A DNA stretch of 64,000 nt from CAISKJ01 sp046351555 (GTDB lineage Bacteria; Myxococcota_A; Polyangia; Polyangiales; Ga0077539): NCBI GenBank assembly GCA_046351555.1, contig JAXLYI010000043.1, forward strand, positions 1 to 64,000. The letters are read 5' to 3'. Positions 9,615 through 19,469 of the stretch are shown here, one piece after another; position 1 is the first letter of the stretch; each line of letters starts with the position of its first letter. The notes under the pieces are model-generated. The model was not told the DNA's origin. It searched no databases and saw only the letters and a program-made list of their open reading frames with translations. The translations under genes were made by a program, and so were the position numbers.

Positions 9615-11436
9615 TCACATCGGGACGATGCCGCTGTTGGTGGAGGGGACGACGACGTAGACCGGGCGCGTGTCGACGACGGTGTCGCCGCGCCCGATCA
9701 CCTCGATGGTGGCGCGGAAGAGCCGCGAGGTGGCCGCGCCGGGCTGGAAGTCGTTGTAGAAGTCGACGGTGAAGGTCACGCGGGTGGCAGGGTCGACGTT
9801 GAAGAAGGTGTGCTCGTCGCGGCGGTCGTAGCCGTCGGGGGCCTCGGGCTCGCCGCGCGTCGTCACGATCGACTTGAGGAAGTCGGCGGTGGTGTGGCCC
9901 ATCGCGAGGCCCTCGGCGGCGGTGTCGGGCACGATGCGGGTGGTGATGTTCTGCCGCGCGCGGCCGGCGATCTCGGCGATGGCGTTGACGATGTTCATCG
10001 AGACGCCGGCGATGCCGCCCGACGAGGTGAAGGCGATCGGCATGCCCATGCCGTTGAGCGTCATCGTGCGCATCGCGACGACGGTGGAGTTCTGGTAGGT
10101 GGAGTTGCCGCCGACGTCGAGGCCGACGAAGAAGGCCCCGCGGCGGTTGAAGGCCTCGACCAGCTCGTTGCAGTTGTGGCTCGGGTTGGGCGTGCCCGGG
10201 GTGGTGGGCGAGCCCGCCGCGCAGCCGTCGTACCAGGGCGCGTCGGAGGTGAGCACCACGATCGGGATGCGGCCCTCGCGGAAGCAGCCCCAGCCGTAGA
10301 TCCCGACGGGGTTGTCGGGGTCGGCGCCGCAGTCGCGCTCGGGCACCATGCGCGGGGCCCAGCCGTTGCCGCGCGGGTCGAGGGCGTTGAGCACGGTGCG
10401 CAGGGCGGCCGGGTCGTTCTCGTGGCCGCGGTTGCCGGTGCCGGCGATGATCTCGTAGGCGGCCTCGGTGGAGTTCTCCGGGCCGTCGCCGCCGGCGAAG
10501 CCCGGCGCGTCCTGGTCGATCGTGCGCATGTTGTTGAACGCGCGCTGCGCCGCCATGATGTCGTTGGTGAGCCGCTGGCGCACCCAGAGGTTGTAGTCGC
10601 CGGGCATGCCGGGGCTGCCGTCGGGGGACACCGGCAGCGAGTCGAAGCTGCCGACGCCCACCCGCACGTCGGGGATCGCCGCCTGGATCGCCGGCACGAT
10701 CATCGTGCTGAAGTTGCTGCGGATGTTGGCGATCGTCCCCGACATGCTCCCCGAGTTGTCGACGAGGAAGAACACGTCCGCCTGCCGGATGCGCGTCGAG
10801 AAGGTGAACTCCCGCGTCTCGTGCATCCCCGGCATGTCCGCCGGGTGGTAGGGGAGCACGACGTAGAGGCTGTTGGCGGGCGGGCGCGAGACCGGGTCGC
10901 GGCCGTCGGACATCGCCGCGGCCTCGATGAGGTCGGTGGCGCCGTCCATGTCGGTGTCGGCCGCGCAGGGGTTGGTGCGGGCCAGGAGCTCCTCGCCGTC
11001 GGTGAGGCCGTCGTTGTCGGCGTCGAGGTCGCGGAAGTTGGGGATCGAGTCGTCGTCGCAGTTGGCGCCGGGGTCGCGGCAGGCGGGCGCCGGGCGCGAC
11101 ATCTGGGCGAAGCCGGGGTAGCTCTGGCGCGCCTCGTTCTGGTCGAAGTAGCCGTCGCCGTCGGAGTCGGTGTCCCGGTAGTCGGGCGTCCCGTCCATGT
11201 CGGTGTCGCGGTTCTCCGCGCGGCCCTCGATCGCGTCGGAGATGCCGTCGCGGTCGGTGTCGACGCACGCCGGGTCGACGTCGACGGGCGCGTCGGCCAT
11301 CACGTCGGGGCGCACGACGTCCGAACCCCGCGTCGCCGTCCGACGGAGGGGGCGTGAAGGACGGCGCGGGCGCGCTGGTGCACCCCAGCGCGAGCGAGAG
11401 CCAGAGCCAGGGCGCGGGGCGGGGCGTTGGGCGCAT
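9615..11436 (-). CDS. Lipoprotein with thrombospondin-3-type repeats and VWA domain, interrupted by a frameshift near 11324
   Basis: The body, open from 11315 to 9615, has Asp-rich calcium-binding repeats of thrombospondin type 3 (DTDRDGISD, DTDMDGTPDY, DTDSDGDGYFD, LDADNDGLTDGEE), then a VWA domain with the MIDAS motif DNSGS and SxDAPW downstream. It has no secretion signal. Immediately upstream, in another frame, a lipoprotein signal (MRPTPRPAPWLWLSLALGCTS) begins with an ATG at 11434-11436. Removing one of the two A bases at 11324-11325 joins the frames to read DAGSDVVRPDVMADAPVDVD, exactly the Asp/Ala linker style of the other lipoproteins here. The intact protein would be about 606 aa, displayed on the outer membrane; VWA domains usually mediate adhesion or complex formation. 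Sequencing error and real mutation cannot be separated by eye. Confidence 0.85.
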
Positions 11437-11528
11437 GGCCGTCGATGAAACGTCCCTCCCCGGCGGGAGTCAAGCGCGCGATTCCGTCATCTCCTCGCGA
11501 GAAACGCGACGCCGGCTCGCGGGTGCGA

Positions 11529-11534
11529 TAGCAT
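11529..11534 (+). promoter_or_regulatory. -10-like box TAGCAT upstream of kinase gene
   Basis: TAGCAT 26 nt before the ATG at 11561, leaving about 20 nt of leader that includes a GAAGG ribosome-binding site. Same TAnnnT series as elsewhere in the window. Confidence 0.3.
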
Positions 11535-11560
11535 CGGTCAATTGCGCTGTGTGAAGGTCC

Positions 11561-12844
<1,284 letters not shown>

Positions 12845-12865
<21 letters not shown>

Positions 12866-14044
12866 GGCCATCGCGAGCGCGACCAGCGACGCCGCGAGCC
12901 ACGCGGGCCCCGCGACCGCCGCCATCACGACGCCCACGAACACGACCGCGGCGAGCAGCGCGTACTGCGAGGGCCGCGCCCACCAGCGCGCTTCGGCGAG
13001 GCCGCCGACGTTGCCGTAGGCCCACACCGCGAGCGCGGCGAGGAGCGCGCGCGAACCGCGGGAGACGTCCGGCGACGGGCTGACGGCGACGAGCGAGGGG
13101 AGCTGCGCGAGCGCGAAGGCCGCGACGGTGTACGCGCGCACCGGGCGCGGCGTGGCGACGTCGTAGGGCGCGGCGCCGACGCGGGCCGCGGCCGCGGCGT
13201 CGAGGTCTTCGGCGGGCTCACCGGGCGCGCGCCAGCCGGGGCCGCGGACGAGCACCTGGAGCTTGTTCCAGGAGCCGTCGGCGGCGCGGACGCGGGCGAG
13301 GAGCTTGGCGCCGTACTGGAGGTGCGCCCACACCGGGTTGAAGCTGCGCAGGGGCTCGATGGTGCCGTAGGTGGGGGGGCGGTCTTCGGGTTCGAAGGTG
13401 CCGAAGAGGCGGTCCCAGACGATGAAGACGCCGGCGTAGTTCTTGTCGAGGTAGCGGGGGTCGACGCCGTGGTGGACGCGGTGGTGCGACGGGGTGTTGA
13501 GCACCCACTCGAGCGGGCCGATCCGGTCGATGAGCCGCGTGTGGATCCAGAACTGGTAGACGATCACCACCCCGTAGGCCGAGAGGAACACCGCCGGCGG
13601 CACGCCCGCGAGCGCCACGGGGATTTGAAACCACAGGGAGAACAGGGGCTGCCACGCGTCCTGCCGCAGCGCGACGGAGAGGTTGTACTCCTCGCTCTGG
13701 TGGTGGACGACGTGCGAGAACCACCCGATCGCCGCCTCGTGGCTCCAGCGGTGGAACCAGTAGTAGAAGAAGTCCGACGCGACGAACGCGAAGGCCCACG
13801 CGGCCGCGGGGTGCGCGCCGAACCAGTCGGTGACGCGCAGGTGCGTGTAGGCCCAGAGGTAGGGCGCGCCGAGCACCCCGATGAGCACCGCGACGAGGGC
13901 CTGCTGGTAGACGCCGCAGGCGAGGTTGGCGAGCGTGTCGTTGAGCTTGTAGAGCCCGCTGCGCTTCCGCCAGTCGACGAGCGCCTCCAGGCCCATCAGC
14001 ACGAAGTACATCGGCACCGCGAGCACGATCGGGTCGAAGCGCAT
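12845..14044 (-). CDS. Sterol desaturase / fatty acid hydroxylase family membrane enzyme
   Basis: 399 aa from the ATG at 14044 (MRFDPIVLAVPM); the frame is open further upstream but that part lacks hydrophobic character. The three His boxes of the di-iron hydroxylase family are present: HRWSH, HVVHH and HRVHH, plus the conserved DFFYYWFHRW and NTPSHHRVHHG contexts. Several membrane segments flank them, with extra C-terminal hydrophobic helices. The family uses a di-iron centre and O2 to hydroxylate or desaturate lipids such as sterols, fatty acids, alkylglycerols or carotenoids. Some myxobacteria make sterols, but the substrate here is not readable from sequence. The stop codon lies inside the 3' end of the convergent kinase gene. 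Confidence 0.92.
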
Positions 14045-14128
14045 GGGACGGTGGTCGCTCCGACGCGGCGCCGTCGTCAAGGGCGTGCGCGCGAACGGGG
14101 GACGTTCCCGCCGGGCGCGCTTCGGGCG

Positions 14129-14134
14129 TAGAGT
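14129..14134 (+). promoter_or_regulatory. -10-like box TAGAGT, leaderless spacing
   Basis: GGGCG then TAGAGT, ending 7 nt before the ATG at 14142; the context closely matches that at 41775 (GGGCG then TATCCT). A weak TTCCCG 18 nt upstream could serve as -35. Confidence 0.4.
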
Positions 14135-14141
14135 CGCGCGC

Positions 14142-15395
14142 ATGAAGCGCCTGAGCCTCCTCCTCGTCGCCGCCGCGGCGGCCGCATGTTCCGACGACGC
14201 GGCGCCGGCCCCGACGTCGAACACGCTGACCGCCGACTCCTTCAACCTCGGGCTGGCGGGGGCCTTCATCCCCTTCGAACCGCAGCGCCGCGCCGCGGTG
14301 GGCCCCGCCCTCGCGAACAACCCCGCGGACATCGTGTGCCTCCAGGAGGTGTGGCGCGAGGAGGACAAGGACGCCATCGTCGCCGCCACCCGCGCGCGCT
14401 TCCCCTACGTCGCCCGCACCGCCCACGACCTCGCGACCCCCGTCACCACCGAGATCGACCCGATGTGCGCGGTGCCGCCCGTCCCCACCACGCCGCCGTG
14501 CAGCTCGATGGCGCTGCGGGCCGCGCTCGACGACGGGCTCCGCTGCCTCACCGCCAACTGCAACACCACGCCGGGCAACGAGTCGGGGCAGACCACCTCC
14601 ACCGCGTGCGCGCAGACGCAGTGCATCGGGCAGGTGGGCGCGCTCATCACCAGCACCGAGGCCGACGCGCTCCGGTGCTACGGCTGCCTCGCCTCCGCGC
14701 TCCCGACGGAGAGCTTCTCGTCCATCCGCACGCTCTGCACCACCAACCCCAACGCGGGCCTCGCCTTCAACGGCCGCAACGGGGTGATGATCCTCTCGAA
14801 GCACCCGCTCAGCGACGTCGAGACCCTGGTGGTGCCTGGCACCTGGAACCGCCGGGTGATGACCCGCGCCACCGCCACGCTCCCGGGCAACCGCCGCGTC
14901 GCGGTGTACTGCAACCACCTGACGCCCGTGTTCGAGAGCGTGGCCTTCCCCTACACGGGCCGCCACGGCTGCGGCGATGTCGGGCGGACGGGCTGGGCCA
15001 CCGAGCAGCTCGCGCAGTCGCGCCGGCTCGTGCAGTGGGTCAACCAGACGGCGGGCACGACGCCCGCGCTCATCCTCGGCGATTTCAACAGCGGCCCGGC
15101 GTCGGCGGGCGTCACCGCGGAGGCGGGGGACAACTACGACTACCTCCGCATGCAGCTCACGCCGGCGCTGCCCGCCAACTACCGCCCGGTGTGCACCTAC
15201 TGCCCCGACAACGTGCTCAACGGGATGCGCACCGAGCCCGTCTGGATCGACCACGTCTTCCTCAAGAACCTCCCCGCCACGGCGGTCCGCTCGTTCGAGC
15301 GGACGTACACGGACACGTCGGTGGTGGTGCCTTCGGCGCCGGGGCGCGTCCACCTGTCCGACCACTACGGCGTGCGCGTGGTGCTGTCGCTGTGA
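14142..15395 (+). CDS. Endonuclease/exonuclease/phosphatase-fold lipoprotein
   Basis: 417 aa. MKRLSLLLVAAAAAACSDD is a lipoprotein signal with Cys at position 16. The metal-dependent EEP fold is recognisable from SFNLGLAG near the start, IVCLQEVWREED (catalytic Glu), FNGRNGVMILSKHPL, ILGDFNSGP (Asp/Asn pair) and the terminal LSDHYGVRVVL (SDHxG). Family members cleave phosphodiesters in nucleic acids, sphingomyelin or inositol phosphates. A Cys-rich insert (about 105-190, CLTANCNTTPG, CAQTQC, CYGCLAS) is unusual and suggests disulfides in an extracytoplasmic protein. An outer-membrane-attached nuclease or phospholipase is a reasonable guess. The start is supported by the lipobox and a TAGAGT box 7 nt upstream. 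Confidence 0.88.
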   Translation: MKRLSLLLVAAAAAACSDDAAPAPTSNTLTADSFNLGLAGAFIPFEPQRRAAVGPALANNPADIVCLQEVWREEDKDAIVAATRARFPYVARTAHDLATPVTTEIDPMCAVPPVPTTPPCSSMALRAALDDGLRCLTANCNTTPGNESGQTTSTACAQTQCIGQVGALITSTEADALRCYGCLASALPTESFSSIRTLCTTNPNAGLAFNGRNGVMILSKHPLSDVETLVVPGTWNRRVMTRATATLPGNRRVAVYCNHLTPVFESVAFPYTGRHGCGDVGRTGWATEQLAQSRRLVQWVNQTAGTTPALILGDFNSGPASAGVTAEAGDNYDYLRMQLTPALPANYRPVCTYCPDNVLNGMRTEPVWIDHVFLKNLPATAVRSFERTYTDTSVVVPSAPGRVHLSDHYGVRVVLSL

Positions 15396-15446
15396 GGGTG
15401 GCGGGGTGAGCGGGCGGCGGCGCCGAAGGGGGGGAGGCGCCGCCCG

Positions 15447-15785
15447 TCAGCGGACGGCGTGCATCGAGCGGAGGTAGTTCATCACCTTCGCGAGGTCGGC
15501 GTCGGAGAGCTTGTTGGGGGCGATGGCGCGCATCTTCCCGGTGCCGTGGCGGATGATCTTGGTCATCTCCTCGACGGACTTGTTCTTGTTGCGGATGGCG
15601 GGGCCGGTGTCCTCCTCGCCGTTGGGGTGGCAGCGCCCGCAGGCCCGGTTGAACTGGGGCCTCCCCTCGTTCGCCTGCGCCTCGGCCGCCCGGGGGGCGG
15701 AGACCATCGCCGCGCCGGCGAGCGTCAGGGCGCCGAGCACCCCGAAGCACATCGCCCAGCCGTTCCGTTCACGCTTCCTGTCCAT
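15447..15785 (-). CDS. Small c-type cytochrome, exported
   Basis: 112 aa from the ATG at 15785, which has a GAGG site 5 nt upstream; a GTG two codons earlier (15791) is possible. A signal peptide (about 10-37) leads to the heme-binding motif CGRCH, then the distal Met in GTGKMRAI, in the short c-type pattern of class I monoheme cytochromes. It would carry electrons in the periplasm. It stands alone between the EEP lipoprotein (convergent) and the TPR protein/kinase pair, so its redox partner is not evident. Confidence 0.9.
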   Translation of the reverse strand: MDRKRERNGWAMCFGVLGALTLAGAAMVSAPRAAEAQANEGRPQFNRACGRCHPNGEEDTGPAIRNKNKSVEEMTKIIRHGTGKMRAIAPNKLSDADLAKVMNYLRSMHAVR

Positions 15786-15867
15786 CGTCACCTCATGAGA
15801 AGGGTCGCGCGCCGCGCGCTTCGCCTTCCGACGACCGCGGCCTTCCCCGAATTCACCAGCCCGGGGC

Positions 15868-16767
15868 TCAGAACGTCAAGCGCAACGTCGCGCCCGCGCC
15901 CGCGGCGTCGCCGAGCGGCCCGACGGCGAGACGAAAGTGCTCGAGCTCGGGGGGGAGCCTGCGCGGAACGGGCGTGATCCGCCGCGTGGGCTGGTAGGCG
16001 ACGAACGCCTGGATGACGCCCGCCGCCATGGTGCCCACCAGGGCGCTCGCGGCCGTCCAGTTGGCCACCTCGAGGCTGTAGGCCACCTCGCGGTCGGCGA
16101 AGTTGGCGCGGTACACGCCTGCGGTCTCGTAGGGGTACACCACCTGGTGGGCGATGAAGGTGCCGAGGCAGGCCAGGGTGAGCACCGCCTCGGTGGAGAG
16201 GAAGATCACCCCGAGCGCCGTCTGCCCGTTGGCGAACTGCCCGACCCCGAAGGGGACCGCCATGAGCAGGTGGGGCACCTCGTCGACGCGCGACTCGGTG
16301 GCGGCGAGGGCCCGCAGGAGCTGCTCGCGCGCGACGCGCCGCGCCTCGGCGTCGCGGCGGGAGAGCACGCGGTCGGTGCGCACCTGCTCGAGCTCGCCCT
16401 GCATGTCGTGGAGGATCTGCGCGAAGAAGAGCACGAAGCCCGGGTCGAAGGGCTGGTCGACGCGGGCGTCGGGGTCGTCGCGGAGCATCCGCGCGAGCAC
16501 GTCGCGGGCCTCGGCCTCGTTGCGCTGCGCGTAGAGGCAGGCCGCGTGGTACTTGCGCGCGGTGGTGACGAGGGCCGCCTCGCGCGGGTTGTTGACGTCG
16601 AGCCGGGTGATGAAGGCGCGGAAGGTGGGCTGCGCCGCCGCGCAGTTGCCGGCGAAGAACTGGTCGCGCGCCTCGATGAGGGTCTCCAGGCCGAGGTCTT
16701 GCGCGCCGGCGGCCGCGGGGGCGGCGCAGGCGAGGGCGAGGGCGGTCGCGGCGAGCGTGCGCTTCAA
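15868..16767 (-). CDS. Exported TPR-like membrane protein coupled to a Ser/Thr kinase
   Basis: 299 aa from a TTG at 16767 that overlaps the TGA of the upstream kinase gene (AATTGAAG); no other start precedes the signal peptide KRTLAATALALACAAPAAAGAQ. The region 25-150 has TPR-like helices (RDQFFAGNCAAAQPTFRAFI, AALVTTARKYHAACLYAQRNEAEARDVLARML). Two or three hydrophobic segments follow (LLMAVPFGVGQFANGQ, GVIFLSTEAVLTLACLGTFIAHQVV, ALVGTMAAGVIQAFVAY). The pattern GVGQFANGQTALG resembles the membrane part of proteins found next to TPR/PEGA sensors in myxobacteria, but no named family was recognised. The coupling with the kinase repeats the kinase/TPR arrangement at 535-2933 and 23862-26071. Confidence 0.75.
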   Translation of the reverse strand: MKRTLAATALALACAAPAAAGAQDLGLETLIEARDQFFAGNCAAAQPTFRAFITRLDVNNPREAALVTTARKYHAACLYAQRNEAEARDVLARMLRDDPDARVDQPFDPGFVLFFAQILHDMQGELEQVRTDRVLSRRDAEARRVAREQLLRALAATESRVDEVPHLLMAVPFGVGQFANGQTALGVIFLSTEAVLTLACLGTFIAHQVVYPYETAGVYRANFADREVAYSLEVANWTAASALVGTMAAGVIQAFVAYQPTRRITPVPRRLPPELEHFRLAVGPLGDAAGAGATLRLTF

Positions 16768-18446
16768 TTGAGCCGGGGGACGCTCGCGTCGGTGGCCGCG
16801 GCCCGCGCGTCGGGGGAGGCGCGGCGCGTCGCGAGGCGGGCCAGCGGGAGGTCGTAGGGCGTCACCCCCTCGGGCACCTCGCGCTCCCACTCCCAGCGCT
16901 CGTAGGGAAGGTCGCCGAGCGGGCGCACGATCACCCGCACCCGCTGCCCCACCGGGAACTCTCCGATCGTCGGCCGCTGCGAGCTGAAGGTCGTCCACGT
17001 CCTGCCGTCGAGAGAGTACTCCACGGCCTGGGGCACCGGGTGGAGCACGAGGGCGCGGCGCGCGGCCGCCACCGCCTGCATCGCGGCCGGGAGCGACGTC
17101 GCGGCGGGGCGGTGCTCGGCGGGCGTGTGGCGCGGGTGCGGCGCCTCGGGCTCCGGCGCCGCCGCGACCTCGGGCGCGTCGGGCGTCGGGGCGGGCGGCA
17201 CCGCGCGCGGCTGCTGGACGGCGCGCGGGAGCACCGGCGTGGGCTCGGGCAGGGCCGCCTCGGGCGCGACCGCGACGGACGCGGGCTTCGGCGGGACGCG
17301 CGGCTCGATGAGCAGCACGGCGGCGACCGCGGTGGCCGTCGCGACCGCCCCGACGATGGCGCCGGCGCGGGCGACGCGGGCGATCTGCCGGCGGCGCGAC
17401 GCGCGGCGCACGAGCGCGAGCACCTTCACGTTGCCCGGGTCGAGCGCGAGGGCGCGGTTGAAGTAGCCCATCGCCTCGCCGTTGCGGCCCTCGCGTTGAC
17501 ACTGCTCGCCGAGAGCGGGCAGGCGCTCCTTCAAGCGCGCGTGGAGGGCGGCGACGACGGCCTCGGGGTCTTCGAAGTAGGCGCGGAGCTCCTTGTCGGG
17601 CGCGTCCCAGCCCGCCTCTTTGAGGAAGGCGCAGAGGTCGGCGCGGAGGGCCTCGGCGCTCGGGTAGCGGGCCTCGGGGTCGCGCGCGAGGGCCTTCGCG
17701 AGCACGGCGGCGAAGCGGTGCCCCACCTTCGGCGCGGCGCGCGCGGCGTCGGTGAACTGCCCCTCGAGGATCTTCCGCAGGAGCGCGTGGGCGGTGGTGC
17801 CTTCGAAGGGCAGGCGCCCGACGGCGAGCTGGTAGAGCACGGTGCCGGCGGCGAAGACGTCGGTGCGGGCGTCGACCGCGGAGCCCTCGATCTGCTCGGG
17901 CGCCATGTGGGCGGGCGAGCCGAGCACCTGACCCGTCACCGTCATCCCGCGGCCGTCGGCGACGTGGGCGATGCCGAAGTCGGTGAGCTTCACCTGGCCG
18001 CGCTGGAGCATGAGGTTGTCGGGCTTCACGTCGCGGTGGACGACGCCCTGCGCGTGGGCGCAGGCGAGCGCGTCGCAGAGCACCACGCCGACGGCGGCGG
18101 CGACCTCGGCGGGGACGTCCGGGTGGCGCTCGGCGAAGCGGCGCAGCGTCGGCCCCTCGAGGAGCTCGGTCACCATGTAGCTCTCGCGCTCTTCGGGGTC
18201 GGAGAACTCGTACACCTCCACGATGTTGGGGTGCCGGAGCCTCGCCGCGGCGCGGGCCTCGCGTTCGAAGCGCGCGCGGCTCTCGGGGTCGCGCGCGAGG
18301 TGGGGGTGGAGCACCTTCACCGCGACGTCGCGCTCGAGGCGCGGGTCGTGGGCGCGGTAGACGACGGCCATGCCGCCGGTGCCGAGCTCGCCCCGCACTT
18401 CGTAGCGGCCGATGCGCTGCACGGCGATGTCCGCGGCGGGGCTCAA
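16764..18446 (-). CDS. Ser/Thr protein kinase with TPR-like linker and extracytoplasmic beta domain
   Basis: 560 aa from a TTG at 18446, chosen because GAGAG lies about 6 nt upstream and a TAGACT box lies upstream of that. Kinase motifs are complete: GTGGMAVVYRA (22-32), Lys in VAVKVL (44), HRDVKPDN (137-144), DFG (156-158), GSPAHMAPEQ. The linker includes a TPR-like motif (GRNGEAMGYFNRALALDPGNVKVL), then one hydrophobic segment (about 355-375), a Pro-rich stalk, and a C-terminal domain (about 460-545) with VEYSLDGRTWTTF and VGQRVRVIVRPLGD that looks like a small beta-sandwich sensor. The stop overlaps the start of the downstream TPR-like gene. No arginine is missing from HRD, so it should be an active RD kinase. 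Confidence 0.92.
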   Translation of the reverse strand: MSPAADIAVQRIGRYEVRGELGTGGMAVVYRAHDPRLERDVAVKVLHPHLARDPESRARFEREARAAARLRHPNIVEVYEFSDPEERESYMVTELLEGPTLRRFAERHPDVPAEVAAAVGVVLCDALACAHAQGVVHRDVKPDNLMLQRGQVKLTDFGIAHVADGRGMTVTGQVLGSPAHMAPEQIEGSAVDARTDVFAAGTVLYQLAVGRLPFEGTTAHALLRKILEGQFTDAARAAPKVGHRFAAVLAKALARDPEARYPSAEALRADLCAFLKEAGWDAPDKELRAYFEDPEAVVAALHARLKERLPALGEQCQREGRNGEAMGYFNRALALDPGNVKVLALVRRASRRRQIARVARAGAIVGAVATATAVAAVLLIEPRVPPKPASVAVAPEAALPEPTPVLPRAVQQPRAVPPAPTPDAPEVAAAPEPEAPHPRHTPAEHRPAATSLPAAMQAVAAARRALVLHPVPQAVEYSLDGRTWTTFSSQRPTIGEFPVGQRVRVIVRPLGDLPYERWEWEREVPEGVTPYDLPLARLATRRASPDARAAATDASVPRLN

Positions 18447-18462
18447 GGGGTCTCTCGCGCGG

Positions 18463-18468
18463 AGTCTA
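18463..18468 (-). promoter_or_regulatory. -10-like box TAGACT upstream of kinase gene
   Basis: Minus-strand TAGACT 16 nt before the TTG start at 18446, leaving a leader of about 10 nt with the GAGAG ribosome-binding site. No clear -35. Confidence 0.35.
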
Positions 18469-18509
18469 TCCCAACCGTCACGCCGGGGAGAACCCCCGGC
18501 CGCGCACTC

Positions 18510-19367
18510 TCATTGGAAGGGGAGCACGTTGCGGGGGTCGCAGGGGATGCTCACGTCCTGGTGGGAGAGGTGCTGCGGCGGGTCGACGCGCATCGGGTCG
18601 ACCCCGGCGCGCATCAGGCGAACTTCGTAGTGCAGGTGGACGACCCCGAGGGCCCCGGAGTCGCCGACGAACCCGATGGTGGCCCCGGGGCGCACGCTCA
18701 TCCCCGCCTGGAGGTCGGGCGCGGGCGACTCCAAATGCCCGTGGATCGCGACGAAGGTCTTCACCTCCGTCCCCTCGCGCACCACGTGGCGGAGCACCAC
18801 CGTGTGACCGAACATCTCCCCGACGAAGGCCACCTCGGGCTCGCCCACCTCGCCCCGAAGTGAAACAACGCGGACGGGCGTGCCGCGCTCCTGGGGGAGG
18901 TCGACGCCGCCGTGGCCGACGGCGCTCAGCGACTCGCCGCGGCGCTGGCGATCGTCGGGGCGGTCGAGGTCGTAGCCGCTCGACACGGCCTGGCCCCCCC
19001 ACGGGGGCACCGGGTAGACGTAGCGGTTGTAGTCCGCGGGGAGCTCGGGCCGGCGCGGGAGGTGGTCGTACACCACGCGGCGGCCCGCCCGGTCGACGTG
19101 GGCGTTGGTCTCCATCACCGCGGCGCCCGCCTCGCCCATCGCCGTGGTGGGGACGCAGGTGTCGTCGAGGTCGATCTCGTCGCGGGCGCAGCGGGGCGGC
19201 GGCAAACAGCGGCCCTGGTAGGCCACCCCCGCGCACCCGGCTTCCGTCGCTGTCGGTGCGGGTCGCTCGGCCCGCGCCGCCGCGACGGCCGCCACGGGCC
19301 TCGCCCCCGACGCGGGGAACCACGTCAGCGGCACCAGGATCACGGGGGCGAGCGTCGCGCGCTTCAT
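18510..19367 (-). CDS. M23 family (LytM-type) peptidase, exported
   Basis: 285 aa from the ATG at 19367; a signal peptide spans about residues 1-30. After a Cys-containing N-terminal segment (GCAGVAYQGRCLPPPRC), the LytM zinc-peptidase core shows HGGVD (His and Asp ligands), then GHTVVLRH, AIHGHLESP and VHLHYEVRL (HxH). These are the usual zinc and catalytic residues, so it is expected to cleave peptidoglycan cross-links or act as a cell-wall remodelling factor. It is the last gene before asd, from which it is divergent; the 102-nt gap would hold both promoters. Confidence 0.92.
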   Translation of the reverse strand: MKRATLAPVILVPLTWFPASGARPVAAVAAARAERPAPTATEAGCAGVAYQGRCLPPPRCARDEIDLDDTCVPTTAMGEAGAAVMETNAHVDRAGRRVVYDHLPRRPELPADYNRYVYPVPPWGGQAVSSGYDLDRPDDRQRRGESLSAVGHGGVDLPQERGTPVRVVSLRGEVGEPEVAFVGEMFGHTVVLRHVVREGTEVKTFVAIHGHLESPAPDLQAGMSVRPGATIGFVGDSGALGVVHLHYEVRLMRAGVDPMRVDPPQHLSHQDVSIPCDPRNVLPFQ

Positions 19368-19453
19368 GCGGCGTCGGGAGGGTGCAACGCCGGCGGGCGG
19401 GGCGTCCATTCCCGCGGCGGGCCAATCGCTTCCCCGCGGCGGGCGGTTGCTGG

Positions 19454-19459
19454 TATAGC
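19454..19459 (+). promoter_or_regulatory. -10-like box TATAGC before asd
   Basis: TATAGC with its first base 16 nt before the asd ATG, preceded by GGTTGCTGG. The short distance implies a leader of a few nucleotides at most. Confidence 0.35.
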
Positions 19460-19469
19460 CCCCGCGCGT

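Noticed and set aside
9460..11436. 658-aa frame running through the VWA gene
   Set aside because: Only its first 39 residues (signal peptide) look real; the rest is Arg-rich shadow sequence of the VWA frame, which explains the frameshift call.
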